Origin: Apostichopus japonicus
Taxonomy: Eukaryota > Echinodermata > Holothuroidea > Aspidochirotida > Stichopodidae
Length of the DNA stretch: 64,000 nt
NCBI RefSeq assembly: GCF_037975245.1
Contig: NC_092577.1
Coordinates: 9,337,013-9,401,012 of the forward strand
Direction: 5' to 3'
This document shows, one piece after another, positions 23,446 to 35,324 of the stretch; positions within the stretch are counted from its first letter, which is position 1, and each line of letters starts with the position of its first letter. Under the pieces are notes generated by a model. The model made no database searches, was not told where the DNA came from, and saw only the letters and a list, made by a program, of their open reading frames with translations. Made by a program: the position numbers and the translations under genes.

Positions 23446-24675
23446 TTTGATATACATTTACAAAGTGGTGTTTGTTACCTGATAAAACGTTTAAAGCTTT
23501 TAAAGGTACACTTGCAATTAATGATAAAGAAAAAATTACGTATTCAATGAATCAAATAAATGAAAGTAATATAGTGATATAAGTATGGCTAAGTCTGATT
23601 GATAAATGTAACTATTGTTTGATGATTTTGATACATATACACTGAAAACTTAAATTGGTTCACCGACTAACAAAACGTTAGTCCATCTGGTGCCTCTCCC
23701 GACTAACATAGCCTTAGTCAGTTGCTATACCGACTAATTTATTCCTTAGTCAGTTGGATTTCTTAGTCGGTCATCTTAGTCCGTCAGCTTAGTCGATCAA
23801 CAATTTCTCAGTCGGTAAATGTATATTAGTCAGTTACATTAGTTGGTGACATTAGTCGGTCTTTACCGACTAATTTATATGAGCCACCGACTAGTTTATA
23901 GCAGGTTTTACATTAGTCAGGATGGTGCCTCTCCCGACTAACCTTTCTTAGTCGGTATCGACTGACTAGTTGCACTGACTAGATTCACTGAAAGAATTAA
24001 ACCCGACTAGTTTCACTGACTAGTATCACTGAAAGAAAAGAGAGCAGAAGAAACACAAATAATGTGTACGTTGGCAGTATTTATTTCTGATAAAACTTCT
24101 GATGTCTACAAAAGGCTGACTTTCGACAGATAGAGAAGAAATCACTGTAAATAAAATCTGAAAATCTGATTTTTGTTTCCAACAAAGTTAAGACAAGTTA
24201 ATAGATCAAACATGAATCGCAAAAGTATAGCACTGCACAATAATGCAAAGTTGAATCTTGGGCAAGGGTTCCTCATGACTTTCGTTTTAAAGTGGTACCC
24301 CAAATCGACACCAGTTAAGTCTTCACGAACAAAGAGTGTTTCTCTTAACTACAAATGGCCTCCCACTTGTCTTCAGGAAGCCAAAATCTGCACCATTATT
24401 GACTTGTGAACAGAAAATATGATATACGTGTAAGCACAGATACAGATATAGCACATGATAACTCACATTATCATAAACATACATTTACATTAAAATTTAA
24501 TAACATATTGGGAGGTATACATTTAAATCTAGGTCCCTCAAATTATAAGCCAGGAATAGCAGCTTTTACCAAATTATTATTAGCTTTGCACAGCATAACA
24601 CCAAGTTATTTCTCAAAGCTTAATAATTATGTTAATCATGTTAATAATGATCCCAATAGACCGGGATCCCATAGG

Positions 24676-25872
24676 GTTTGGTTAGCTGGGAAGGTAACCA
24701 ATTGCCTTGTACATCACAATGTTCACAGTTCATTCCTGTATATGAAACCAGACGACTGGCAAACCGACTGTGGTGGGTGTGGCTGGGAGAGCAATTTTAA
24801 AGTCACCTGATAGCAGATCAGTTTTCATGGTAACACATCAAAGTAAGTACAATATGCCAGGTATGGCCCCAAGAGCAACAAATGGCCATTGCCAGTAATT
24901 ATTGGTGGTGGGGTACCCCTGCCAGTGATCTATAATTGACCCCTCAAGGTTGACCTAGGTCAGCTCATGAGGTAACCACTTGAAACCTACTGGAAAATGT
25001 TGGTTAGGGCTTCAGATACAACTGATGGGCATTGCCAGTAATTTTTATTGGTGGGGTACCCCTGCCAGTAGACCCCCAAAATGCCCATCCCCCATTGACC
25101 TAGATGAGCTCATGATGTAACCAGTTGAAAACTACTGGAAAATGGTATCACTTCATATGTAAGGGATGGGAATTTCCAGTAATTTATATTGGGGGGGGTA
25201 CCCCTGCCAGTAGACCCCCAAAAAGCCCCCCCTCTCATTGATCTAGGTCAGCTCATGATTTATCCAGTTGAAAACTACTGGACAATTATTGACAGGATTC
25301 TATATGTAAGGGATGGGCGGACTCTGGCAGTGGTGGCCCACCAATATAAAATACTGGAAATGCCCATCCTTACATATGAAGTGATACCTATCATTTTCCT
25401 GTAGGTTTCAACTGGTCAAATCATGAGCTCACCTGGGTCAATGAGGGGATGGGCATATTGGGGGTCTACTAGCAGGGGTACCCCACCAATAAAAATTACT
25501 GGCAATGCCCATCCCTTGTATCTGAAGTCCTAACCAACATTTTCCAGTAGGTTTCAAGTGGTTACCTCATGAGCTGACCTAGGTCAGCCGTGAGGGGTCA
25601 ATTATAGATCACTGGCAGGGGTACCCCACCACCAATAATTACTGGCAATGGCCATTTGTTGCTCTTGGGGCCACACCTGACACATTGTTCTTACGTTGAT
25701 GTGGTTACCATGAAAGCTGCTCTAGGTTAGCTATTAGGTGACTTTAAAATTGCTCTCCCAGCCACATCCACCACAGTCGGTTTGCCAGTCATCAGGTTTC
25801 ATATACAGGAATGCATTGTGAACATTGTGATGTACCAGGCAATTGGTTACCTTCCCAGCTAACCAAACCCTC
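24676..25872. repeat. ~1.2-kb palindrome with internally repeated arms
   Basis: GGGTTTGGTTAGCTGGGAAGG at the left edge returns as its reverse complement at about 25855-25872. Arm sequence continues to match inward (for example GGTGACTTTAAAATTGCTCTC on the right, mirrored near 24790 on the left) to a centre near 25310. Each arm holds about three ~160-180-base units sharing GGGGTACCCCTGCCAGTA and TACTGGAAAATG. Confidence 0.9.
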
Positions 25873-26037
25873 TGGACTCCCGCTCTACAGATCAGTGAAA
25901 ATTTGACCAAACTTATGAAGCTTGCACGTAAATGATATACTAGACTGGTTTTTTTTTAAAACAGGTTATGAAAAGTATCTTAAATATCATTAAACAGTTG
26001 GGTACAATAGTTAAACTCACTCTTCCATCTTTTTTCT

Positions 26038-26240
26038 CTATGGTACTTGTTCCTTTGCTTTTTGGACTCTTGGATAAACTCTTTTGTTCTGCGAAGGGTA
26101 CCAATATATCATCTTAAAACATGTCTTTAAGCCATATATAACACAGTTCTCCTCTTCTGTTGTTGCCTCCACACTGGTGTCGTACATCACAGGAAAGCTC
26201 ACCCTTGACTTAGATATTTGGCTTTTCAATTCCTGCTGGA
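26038..26240 (-). other. Exon-like open segment inside the CACTG element
   Basis: On the minus strand TTTCTTTCTTCCAG (ending about 26240) is a good acceptor. The following frame is open for about 65 codons, beginning QELKSQISKSRVSFPVMYD and including TEEENCVIYGLKTCFKMIYW, and stops at TAG near 26040. No family was recognised. It may be a captured host exon or a transposase remnant, or the open frame may be chance. Confidence 0.3.
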
Positions 26241-28319
26241 AGAAAGAAACAGCAAAGTATTCATCATTTGAAAAAAAAATAAATAAAGTTGTCACCACAA
26301 AGTTATGTGAGATTTGCTTCCACTATAGTCTCAAAAAACAATCCCAAAGTTTGAAGCAGACTGTATAAAGCTGAAAATTTGAACGAGAGTGTCATCACCA
26401 TTGCAACCAGAATCAAATGCCCAGAATACAGAGATAATAAAACATGGTCTAAGTCTTTGTTTGTTTTTATGATCTTTAAAAATATAAAATTTTAGAAACA
26501 GAAATGCACTGAGCCAACTTATTTATAGGCCTAATCGTTTTTAGTTGTTATTTTGCTTGCTCACATAACAAGCCTGTTTAGACCTAGGCTAGAGGAGAAT
26601 CAGTACTTTGTTACACTAAGTTTGTCTTCGGTCGTTTTGATATAGTCTTACTAGTAGTACTAAAGTATATAATGGACCGGCGAAGACTAGAGAATACCCA
26701 GAGTTTTAGCAACTGCGTTAAACTGTATCATCTGATCTATTATTTACGCCAATGAGTTTCATTCAATCTAGGATCAAAAAGAGAAAACTAATTAATCTTA
26801 ACCTTTAAACTTTGCTACTAAACAGATATGTTTGAATTACAAATAAATGTCAAAAAAACATCATAATCTAAGAATCGATGCATATACATATACATAAACA
26901 GAATAATTTGAATTCGCGCAAGTGAACCCTGCACTACATTGGACAGAAAAAAAACGTGCAATTAGACCAAACTAAACATACTAAATTTTCCGTTACTTCT
27001 ACATAAAATATCAATACAAATACAACAACTTACTCTTTTGGCAGTATACTAAAAGCACATGTTATAATAACTTCAGACTATCAAGCTTTCCTGAGAAAAA
27101 ACGGTTAATACTTCTTACAGTAAGCAAGTCGACCGTGAAGGAATGTCGCAATTGTTTCCTGGGCGTGACCGGAAATTAAATACTAAAAAATGATAAATGA
27201 AAAGGTTAAATAGAACTGAAGCGTGCATCCTGACTGCTCGCAACATATAATACCGTTGACTAGCCAACATAATTTGTTCAGCCTACTGTGACTGTACGTT
27301 TGAAGGTCTAGCCTTGCTTATTCAATATCACAAAGCCTACCCATTTAGATTCACATGGGAAATTACAGGAAATCTTTACCAAATGAGTGTAGACTTCAAA
27401 TAAACTATTGAGCCATATAGTTCCAGCATTTGTTTGGGAATAAATAAGAAGATTATGTGCCACTGTTCAATCTAGCCCAATACACACATAACACATTGTT
27501 AATTGGTGTTTAGGATGCACACTTTAGTGTTGAGAATGCACTGCAGTACCCAGTAGAAGCATATAGGCTACTCACTGTCATTGCACTTGTGTATTGCGAA
27601 ACGCCAACGTGACAACGGTAGCGTTACACTAATCATAATACAGTACTAGTGCCAGTGGCCTAACAATTAACTTTAATTTTACCTTCAAGTTAAAGGAATA
27701 ACAGGTAGGCCGATGATGCAGTTAATACCTCCATTCTTCTAAAGACCTTCTTGGGTGATTTACGGTTGAAAGTTGCTTAGAGTGATCGTATGAAACTATG
27801 CCAAGCCCAGCAAGCTGCCGTTGCCTCTCGGTTTCCAAATTGAAGTGAATCGAATTGGGTTAAAATACATTAGTCCGTCGACACCGACTAAGCTACGATT
27901 ATGGCGTAAATCGGGTGTCCGTATTGTTCTTAGTCCATGAGTTAAAATACCTTAGTCCGTCGCCACCGACTAAGCTGCGATTATATTTTCCTTAGTCAGT
28001 GTAAACTAACTAAGAAGCAGCGATGAAACGAAGATTTTTGCTAGTCCGTGTGCATTGACCAACGTTACAGACTAATTTAACGTTAGTCCGTGGCAATATT
28101 GACTAGTTTATTTTTTCAGTGTATCAATCTCTAAAATAAAATGAAAAAATAAAAAATGAATCTAAAGACTGTAAGTAGGGACCAATGGAAAGTTGAAAGT
28201 TGAAAAATTTGAATTTAATATGATTAATTATCAATAAATTTGATTGAAAATCTCAAACGTTTATCAATTGTAATTTGATTGGTCACTAGTTTCAATCTTT
28301 GAATTAAGAGAGCATTCTT

Positions 28320-28920
28320 CCCAGAGTGACAAGTTGTTTAAATATTTATTCTTCGAGCAGAATGGCGCACTTTAAGAGTGGTACATTATGACACGCATAG
28401 GTCATGTTGAAGTGCCGAGATTGCTGGTGTAGCCTGCGTTATGTTTATCAAGAATGCATGGAACTAAGGATAAAAACGCTCGAATAAGCGCGCAAACATT
28501 TGTTCTAGCGAGCTACCATGCATGCGAAATGCGTAAAAATATCATAGTAGATGTACATTTGGTGCGCGCCTAGCGCACAGAGAATGTGTAGTTGCTACTA
28601 CCATACATGGTCAACATAATGAGCAAATGAAAGGACTATGACATGAACAGTGCAGCTAATGTGAAATGAAAATTATGTGGTAGCTAGCTAAAATGCATGC
28701 GAAGAGAGATTAGAGCTATCACAGTATCAACCTAACTAGTGCACGCGAATCGCGCGAACATTTCTCTGGTCTAGCTATCTATCATGCATTCAAATTGCGC
28801 AAAAACTAACAGCATAAACGCTGAATATCCTAGTTCTGTCGAAAAATACACATTTGGATGCAAGCATATGGCAGCTGATAAAGACGCTGTATAAGCGGGC
28901 AAATTTTGGAGGTGATATTA
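28320..28920 (-). repeat. Inverted diverged copy of the 22.1-22.6 kb repeat
   Basis: Read as reverse complement, this region gives motifs close to those at 22200-22560 in the same order: GATACTGTGATAG before GCATGCATTTTAGCTAGC, GTCCTTTCAT, then CGTTTTTATCCTTAGTTCC and GGCTACACCAGCAA. Frequent CGCGCG and GCATGC patches link both copies. The two copies flank the CACTG element in opposite orientation. Confidence 0.7.
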
Positions 28921-29049
28921 ACTGGAAAGATATTTCCAGGAAGTCATATACACCTGATCTCAATCCCTACCAAAATGTAACTTTTTAAACTATTGATCGA
29001 CTTGTGATTGATGGTCAAGGGGCATGTACAGAAATTTCCACAGGGGAGG

Positions 29050-29325
29050 GGGGGGGTCCAAAATGTGATGAAATGTAATGATCGACATCCTGGGGGAGGG
29101 GTCTCAGTGGAAATTCCCGAAGAGGGGGGTTGTCAGGGGGAAAATTGTCCGGGGCAATTGTCCGGGGAAAATTGCCATGGGTGTGAATTGTCCGGAGTGG
29201 GAATTGTCCGGTGGGCAATTGTCAGGGTTGGCAATTTTCCGGGTGAGAAGTGCCCGAGGGGGAATCGTCCGAGGGGTACTCGTTCTGTGGGTAATCGTCC
29301 AGTAGGGAGTTGTCCGGGAACCAAA
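29050..29325 (-). repeat. Inverted partner of the GGACAATT array
   Basis: Repeats of AATTGTCCGG with G runs mirror those at 20264-20515. Flanking bases CCAAAAATTATGG after the array on this side correspond loosely to the AAAAATTGGTGACC preceding the left array on the other strand. The open frames here are artefacts of the repeat. Confidence 0.88.
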
Positions 29326-29329
29326 AATT

Positions 29330-30353
29330 ATGGTCAGAAACAAATCAGGACCCTAACAATTTCAGGTTCCCGCTAAGTGGCGTCTGCACGATTTCATGGG
29401 TGGTGGGGCCAAGTACCCAATTCCCCCGACTGGCAACATTTGACATTATTTAGAGTTGACTTTATTAATATTTCAACCAGTCATGCATGTGACCAGCCTC
29501 ATTGGTGTGAGGGGAAAAGCCTCGTCTTTCGTCCTCGTCTTAATAGTCAGAGAAGTATTTTAGGCTTATATTGATTTGACCTTTCACAGCACCATGAAGT
29601 GTTTACACTTTCTAACATGATTTTCTTTGGATGCTCGCGTCCGATGGGAGGGGTTTAAACAGGGAGACCCCTTTTATGAATAAAATAACCTAACATAATC
29701 AATTGTCAATGCTGTAGCAGCGGACAGGTTGACACAAGAACGGTTGTTCGATAAAATATAAATTATTTAAAGTTCATCAATATTTCTATTATATGGCCTA
29801 CATGTGTCATTGAGTCAACGTGTCCGCTGTAGCCCTCACTTTATATAAAATATTTGTGAGAATTTTAAAGTGCATCTTTCAGCCACTCAATGAATAGATA
29901 CAGAAAACAAACGATTGTAAAGAAAGAGCTTTCACATTAAAACAACAGTTTCGTAAATATACGTTTATTATGCTAATTAGATACGAGTTACGTAACCTAT
30001 ATTTTCTTTACATTGACCAGAGTAGTGTTTTATACATAGAGCTGTGCTAGGGTAGGGTGATACTGAGCTAGACTTAAAAATATTAATTGGATATTATGCA
30101 CTATACATGTTACCGGTTAATCCAGATAATGTAATTTCATGCTCACTAAGCTCAACTTGCTTCAGTAAGGACTCTTACCACAGACAATAGGTTTTTTTTT
30201 ATGCACAGTACATAACAGCAGGGCTGTCAAATATTCTATTTACAGAATACGTACTGGTTTAAGTATGAAGGTTTCGGCATTTGGTTTAGTTGAGACAGAC
30301 TGAAAAACAGCTTAGCTTGATGAGTCGCCATACTGTAAGGAGAGGATGATATT
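29330..30353. other. Non-coding, nothing recognised
   Basis: AT-rich DNA with no supported exon, repeat array or RNA gene. A T run lies near 30193. Confidence 0.5.
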
Positions 30354-32545
30354 CAGGCGCGTATCCAGGATTTTCTAATCCGGGGGCGCGAATTACTATC
30401 TAAGCGGAGCGCCACCATCAGTTGGCGCGCAGCGTACAAGAAAATTTCTGGCTTTGATACCCCACCAGATCACCGGAAACGGCACTTCTCGGGCTTGAAA
30501 TGACCAACCAGATGTACACTTTTGGCCTGAGAACCAAGTATTTCCTAATAGTTTTTTTTTCCATCCATAACCTTTTTTAAGATTGTCAACCCGGCACACG
30601 TCATGTTCGACCTGATCGCATGTCCTGTGGGTCTTTGCTTTTGTAGGTGATCCTACGTCGCGGCCCACAATACCCGTCAGCCCCACTTTTCAAGGTTTTA
30701 AGCCCCAAATTTGTTCAGAATTTGAAAATTCACATTTCTCGTGAATAAACTCACTTCAAAACATACCCATAATGTTGTACAAAATTTCATCTATGGACAA
30801 CCAATATAGAAAAACTACTTTCAACCCCTAACAGACCGGTCAAAATTGCACGAGTAGAGGGAAGTGTGATGCAGAATGTTGGTCAGAAATTTTCGAAAAT
30901 TCAGACACAGTTAATTTATTGGTGTAGAAATATTAAACCTCTTATAACGGCTATTATAAAACTTGGTTGAAGGAAATGAAAAAATAGCAGATATTTCCGA
31001 AACCGAACACTACACACATAGGCGTAGGAGGCGCGGCGGCAGTGGCGGAGCTAGGGGTATTGGTCAGGAGGGGCGAGAATGGTCTGTAGGGGCGCTTTCG
31101 ACACTATCTAAGCGGAGCGCCACCACTGGTTGGCGCGTAGCGCACAGACAAATTTTGAGTAAAGATACTCCCTAGATCGCCGGAAATGACCCTTTCAGGG
31201 CCTGGCTAATTTGCAGATAAACGAAGAATAGGGTGTCATCGCCAAATAACACCAACAAAATGTGACAAATGTCAATAAGTAGATGAGAGCGCAATAAAAA
31301 AGTCAATAATCTAGAATAAGTAAAAAGTGGTAAAGAGCTGAAAAAGGCGCCAGCAGTCCATTTGAGTCCGTCAGGGGGCGCATCCGCCCCTGACCATATG
31401 GACGCTCCGCCACTGCGCGGCGGGGATGCAACCCCTAATTCGCCATTACTAATGTAAAAGAAACTTTTGACATAATTGGACCTCCATGCTTTTTATACAT
31501 CTACATGAGACATGTCGTTGTTTACATTAGCATCCCGCGGTATACTGCGCAATTTGAACGGACCGTACGGTACATGATGGCATGCGATGTAATAACCGAT
31601 GCTTGCTTATATGATATTGACATTGACACGTTGAACGCGCGTTTCGCGCGCGAAAATTTTTGGTTATTTTTTCAGGCAAGTCGGACAGTTTTGAGGATTT
31701 TCATCCTGGAACGCCATTTTCATGCTCACTGATATGATGTGATATCTGCTGTTTGCGTTACAAATTCGAACAGGCGTGTAGCGAGGAATTTGCCAAGGGA
31801 GGGGCGAAGCTTGTAGGCAAATTATCTAAGCGTAGCGCCACCATGAGTTGGCGCGAAGCGTACAAGAAAATTTTGGCCGATAATGCCTCCCAGATCGCTG
31901 GAAATGGCACTACCCAGGACCATTTGTTAGCGCGAAGGGTACAAGCAAATTTTGGCCGAAAATGTCTCCCAGATCGCTGGAAATGACACTTCCCAGGCCT
32001 TGTAAGTTGCATCTAAGCACTTTCTATTTTGAAATTACTTAGCGATATCATTTAAAAAAATGCTAAATGGGGGGGGGGCGGTCGCCCCCAACCCAAAATG
32101 CGTCATGTTCCCCGACGACACGGTCGAGTTCGAGACCAGCCACAGTTGGTTTCATAGCACAATTCTACACACGCGTTATGATAGACCATATATAGTATAT
32201 ATATAGATCATTAGTGAGAGAGGAAAATGGAAACGTCAAAAAAATGGAGTTGTCGGTGTAAGGGGTAGGGTGAGGCACACTTTTACGAAATCATTGATCC
32301 GTCACTGGCTACCCTTCAGCGCTGTAATGATGTCACTGTTCCTCTTTCTCTTCCCGGTGTCTTCGCGTTTTTCTTTTACTCCCTCCTTTTCTCCTTCTTC
32401 TCTCTTTCTTCTTTTTCTTTTCCCTTCCTTGCTCTCCTCCTCCTCTTTTTCCCTTCTTTTTTCCCTTTTTCTTCTCTTTTTTCTCTCCTCTTTTTCTTAC
32501 CCGGGGGCGCGCGCCCCCAACGCCCCCCCCCTGGATACGCACCTG
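30354..32545. mobile_element. hAT-like non-autonomous element, ~2.2 kb, with nested insertions
   Basis: The left end CAGGCGCGTATCCAGGATT is answered at the right by the reverse complement of CAGGTGCGTATCCAGGGGG, ending at 32545. GGGGGCGCG follows inside both ends. The 8 bases outside are ATGATATT and ATATTATA, agreeing at 5 of 8 positions, so the target duplication is decayed or one end belongs to another copy. The interior contains a nested MITE (31040-31415), several copies of the TAAGCGGAGCGCCACC module (about 30400, 31110, 31825), another CAGGCGTGTAGCGAGG start at 31771, and a pure pyrimidine tract at about 32340-32500. Confidence 0.6.
31040..31415. mobile_element. hAT-family MITE with perfect 8-bp target duplication
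   Basis: The ends CAGTGGCGGAGC and GCTCCGCCACTG are perfect inverted repeats of 12 bases. CGCGGCGG stands immediately outside on both sides (31032-31039 and 31416-31423), an exact 8-bp duplication characteristic of hAT transposition. The 376-base element has no coding capacity. Inside is the AAGCGGAGCGCCACCACTGG module shared with other elements in this window. Confidence 0.93.
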
Positions 32546-33637
32546 ATATTATAACGAATTTCTTCTTTAACAACATTTATGTATTTTACCAAACTCTTAG
32601 TAATCATAACAATCATAATAAAATAAGAATATGCTATCACAAAGGTTCAAGGTTTCACACCCTCTTTTGCGAATCAACGAAGATCGCGTTGGCGTAGTTC
32701 TTAATAAAATATGAACAGGAAGTTGTAGCAATGCCTTGGTATGAAGGAAGTCTGATATTTGGGACACATGCAGTTCTTCATTGAGAACATCGTTGAATAG
32801 GAAGATTCGATTGTGTAATGGTTAAGGAAATTCTTATCAACTCCACAAAATGTTATAAGTTTGTACAAATTGATGTAGGTCAATGACAAAAACCAATGCC
32901 TGCAATGTGATAACATTATTGAAGGGTGATAATGAATGAATACTTAAATAATAAGGAATCTCGGTATATCTGCATTGTTCATGTAATTACAACACTTTGT
33001 GTTTACTTTTTTACTGAAATCACCCGGGAGGATCAGTTGTTAAGCCCAGTAAAGAATATTACTATGTCCTTGACCCCCTACCCCTCTCCATTATAGTATT
33101 CGTCATTAGGTTTGTCATCCCCCCCCCCCACCCCATTTAATCGAGAAATGTAATTTATAGCATCTTAAATAAAAACTATTCTGGAGATTAAGAAAGAATA
33201 ATTTAGCTATAAGTCATTATTTCTAGATTTATATTTTACCAGTGAACTCTAACATTTCAAGTGACTTATGTCAACTGTATCCCTTTAGTTATGTCCAAGG
33301 CGTAGTGTTTGTATTACGCGCCGGTACTTTCTTTCCGTACAAGCAAAGCGCCATCAGTAGAATGTGGCTTCAGTGGCTTCAGTATATGCCGCATGACGTC
33401 ATTCTCCCTACTTCAATTCTATGATCCATTCTAAGTTAGTTTTCGTGGGATCGTTGAAACACAAGACGTGTAATTATTATTAATTCGGATCAGAATGATC
33501 AATCAGATTTATTTCCTTGTTATTTGTTGTTTACTTTGTTTATCTTCATCGATTTGGTAAACAATAAAACTGACTAGGAGGGCATTCCTCTACGTCTTCT
33601 ACATCTTACATGATGATTACTCTACTTCTCTCCATAG
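32546..33637. other. Intron-like DNA, nothing recognised
   Basis: AT-rich, with a C run at 33119-33133. No exon is supported before the short LRR-type exon at 33638. Confidence 0.45.
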
Positions 33638-33714
33638 GTTTGAATACTACGTTCTGACAGACACTATTCCGGTTGGATCCATTCCATTATCCTTGAAGTC
33701 AAGAAACGTGAAAG
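33638..33714 (+). CDS. Short exon, probable LRR continuation
   Basis: The 77-base segment has an acceptor (TTCTCTCCATAG, ending 33637) and a donor (AAAG|GTATTG). It completes the Val codon left open by the exon ending at 17208 and stays open as FEYYVLTDTIPVGSIPLSL and KSRNVK. Joined after LKELV the pattern of hydrophobic positions continues as an LRR would. It leaves one base over (phase 1), which suits the exon at 39244. The phases agree, but there is no transcript support. Confidence 0.5.
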
Positions 33715-34820
33715 GTATTGTCACAATGACGTCATAATGGACACATTTCAAATTTCTTACATTTATTTAAAGGCTTTACCAACCAGCCAACTTGTAAATT
33801 TCTTTCGACATGTAGAGTGTTGTTGATTCACATACGAGAGAGTTATGGATCAGCAACACATGATTGCCATTTTAAATGAAGGAGACACCGAAAACAGAGT
33901 CTTGTGATAGAAAACAACAAATCGAATAATAGAAATGTAACAACACTTAATATTGCTAAGCTTGGTTGAATTAAGAGATAAGTCATATTCCTTACATGTC
34001 GCTCTTTCGAGATCACTGCCTTAAAATATATTTTGAGAATAGCAATCAAATCAACTGATGCTTTAAATCTCTTTCCGAAAAATAGTGGTATACACTTTGG
34101 GCAACTTAATTACACTGCGACAATTATTGTGTAAGATTTTGAAGTAATGTTGTGCCCATCGGAGTCTAAAAAACCCTCCCCCTCTTCCCAACCAACACAC
34201 ACATTTAAGCAAATACACATCCGCTTAAAGCCATGCATTCTTTCAATCTGAATTACAGAATAACGCCACAAAGTGTAACTTACTTTTTTGGCAAGCTCGT
34301 AAAACGAAGTTTTTGTTTCTCTGAGAACTAAAATCCATGCATAAAAAAATACAAATACTAGTATAAATAAAAGTGGGTAATGATATGAGGGTAAGAAATT
34401 AGAATTATATGTGAATTTAAAACACTATTTTATTTATTTGTACACTTATAGAGGAGTACGGAGGTGTACAATGGTGTGTCGTAAAGTTAAGAGTGAACGT
34501 CTTGTGAGACTAATATGATACTGAAAGAGTTCTTTGCTTACACTAATGCTGTACTTGGAAACAGGAAAATATAAGTTAACTATTATCATTCGAGAACGCA
34601 ACCCCATAGGTATACAAACAGTGGTATGGGTGTCACACCGCTCGGTCTCAAACTGATGCCAAGTCGGTTGACGAATTGAAGATAAATTTATCATGGCCGT
34701 ACTCTTAAAAAGTAAGAGTTATAATACAAAAACGAAGAAAGGAAAACAGAATCGGTTTGTTCGTTACTCCCTTACGTCTATATTTCCCCAAATTTGGATA
34801 ATATTAGGAAAATAAAATGT
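33715..34820. other. Intron-like DNA, nothing recognised
   Basis: AT-rich with short open frames only. There is no repeat array or exon I can support. Confidence 0.4.
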
Positions 34821-34823
34821 TTT

Positions 34824-34867
34824 TAGCCTCTGAAGAAGATCCTGCTAGGATCGAAACGTCAGGCCAA
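34824..34867 (+). ncRNA. Hammerhead-ribozyme-like motif (dimeric type)
   Basis: The core elements are in the right order. CTGAAGA (34830-34836) fits CUGANGA. GATCC and GGATC pair around TGCTA as stem II. GAAA follows, then CGTC, where GTC would be the cleavage triplet. The flanks TTAGCCT and AGGCCAA pair at 6 of 7 positions as stem I. Stem III is only the self-complementary ACGT, which would need a second copy to pair, as in the minimal hammerheads of Penelope-like elements and retrozymes. No reverse transcriptase lies beside it. Activity is untested. Confidence 0.5.
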
Positions 34868-35324
34868 CTCACTTTCACACGTAAATAAAATGCAGCAGAT
34901 TCCTGATGCTTGGCCCCACCCCTTCAACAGGGCCTTGCACTTCATTCCGCTGAAAATTGAATACTTCTCATAAATATATTTCAGTGTTTCACAATTACTT
35001 CAATATATCTGCAGACCGCTGCAGCTTAAGTCCAACGGATCCCCACCAGCCTGCTTGGAATGCATTCTAGAGAAAAATCATTTATTTATAACATGTGTTC
35101 TCCGAGGGGCTTCCACTCGTGGAACCAACCAGTGCTTCATATATTTTCCAGAGAATTTTAAATTCCTCTATATTAAGTACACGTAGTTATTGTGGTTGGA
35201 CTCGCTATAAGAGAACAATAAATATTAGAAACAGAAGAGCCCACCTCTTGTCCGAAGATCGACCATTGTGTAGCACGTTTGTTTTGTATATGCTGGTGAT
35301 TGATGGTCGATTTGCGGTTCCTAG

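Larger units (their letters stand above)
23640..28121. mobile_element. 4.5-kb non-autonomous DNA transposon with CACTG ends
   Basis: The left end CACTGAAAACTTAAA at 23640 mirrors CACTGAAAAAATAAA read inward from 28121. TA flanks both sides (23638-23639 and 28122-28123), a likely 2-bp target duplication. Both subterminal zones (about 23665-24010 and 27870-28105) are crowded with CCGACTAA or TTAGTCGG motifs in both orientations, as CACTA-type transposases need for binding. TA duplication with CACTG ends would also suit a mariner relative. No transposase frame remains. A palindrome occupies the middle. Confidence 0.72.

Noticed and set aside
32270-32576. Ser/Leu/Phe-rich and Lys/Glu-rich open frames on opposite strands
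   Set aside because: They translate a pyrimidine tract inside the hAT-like element.
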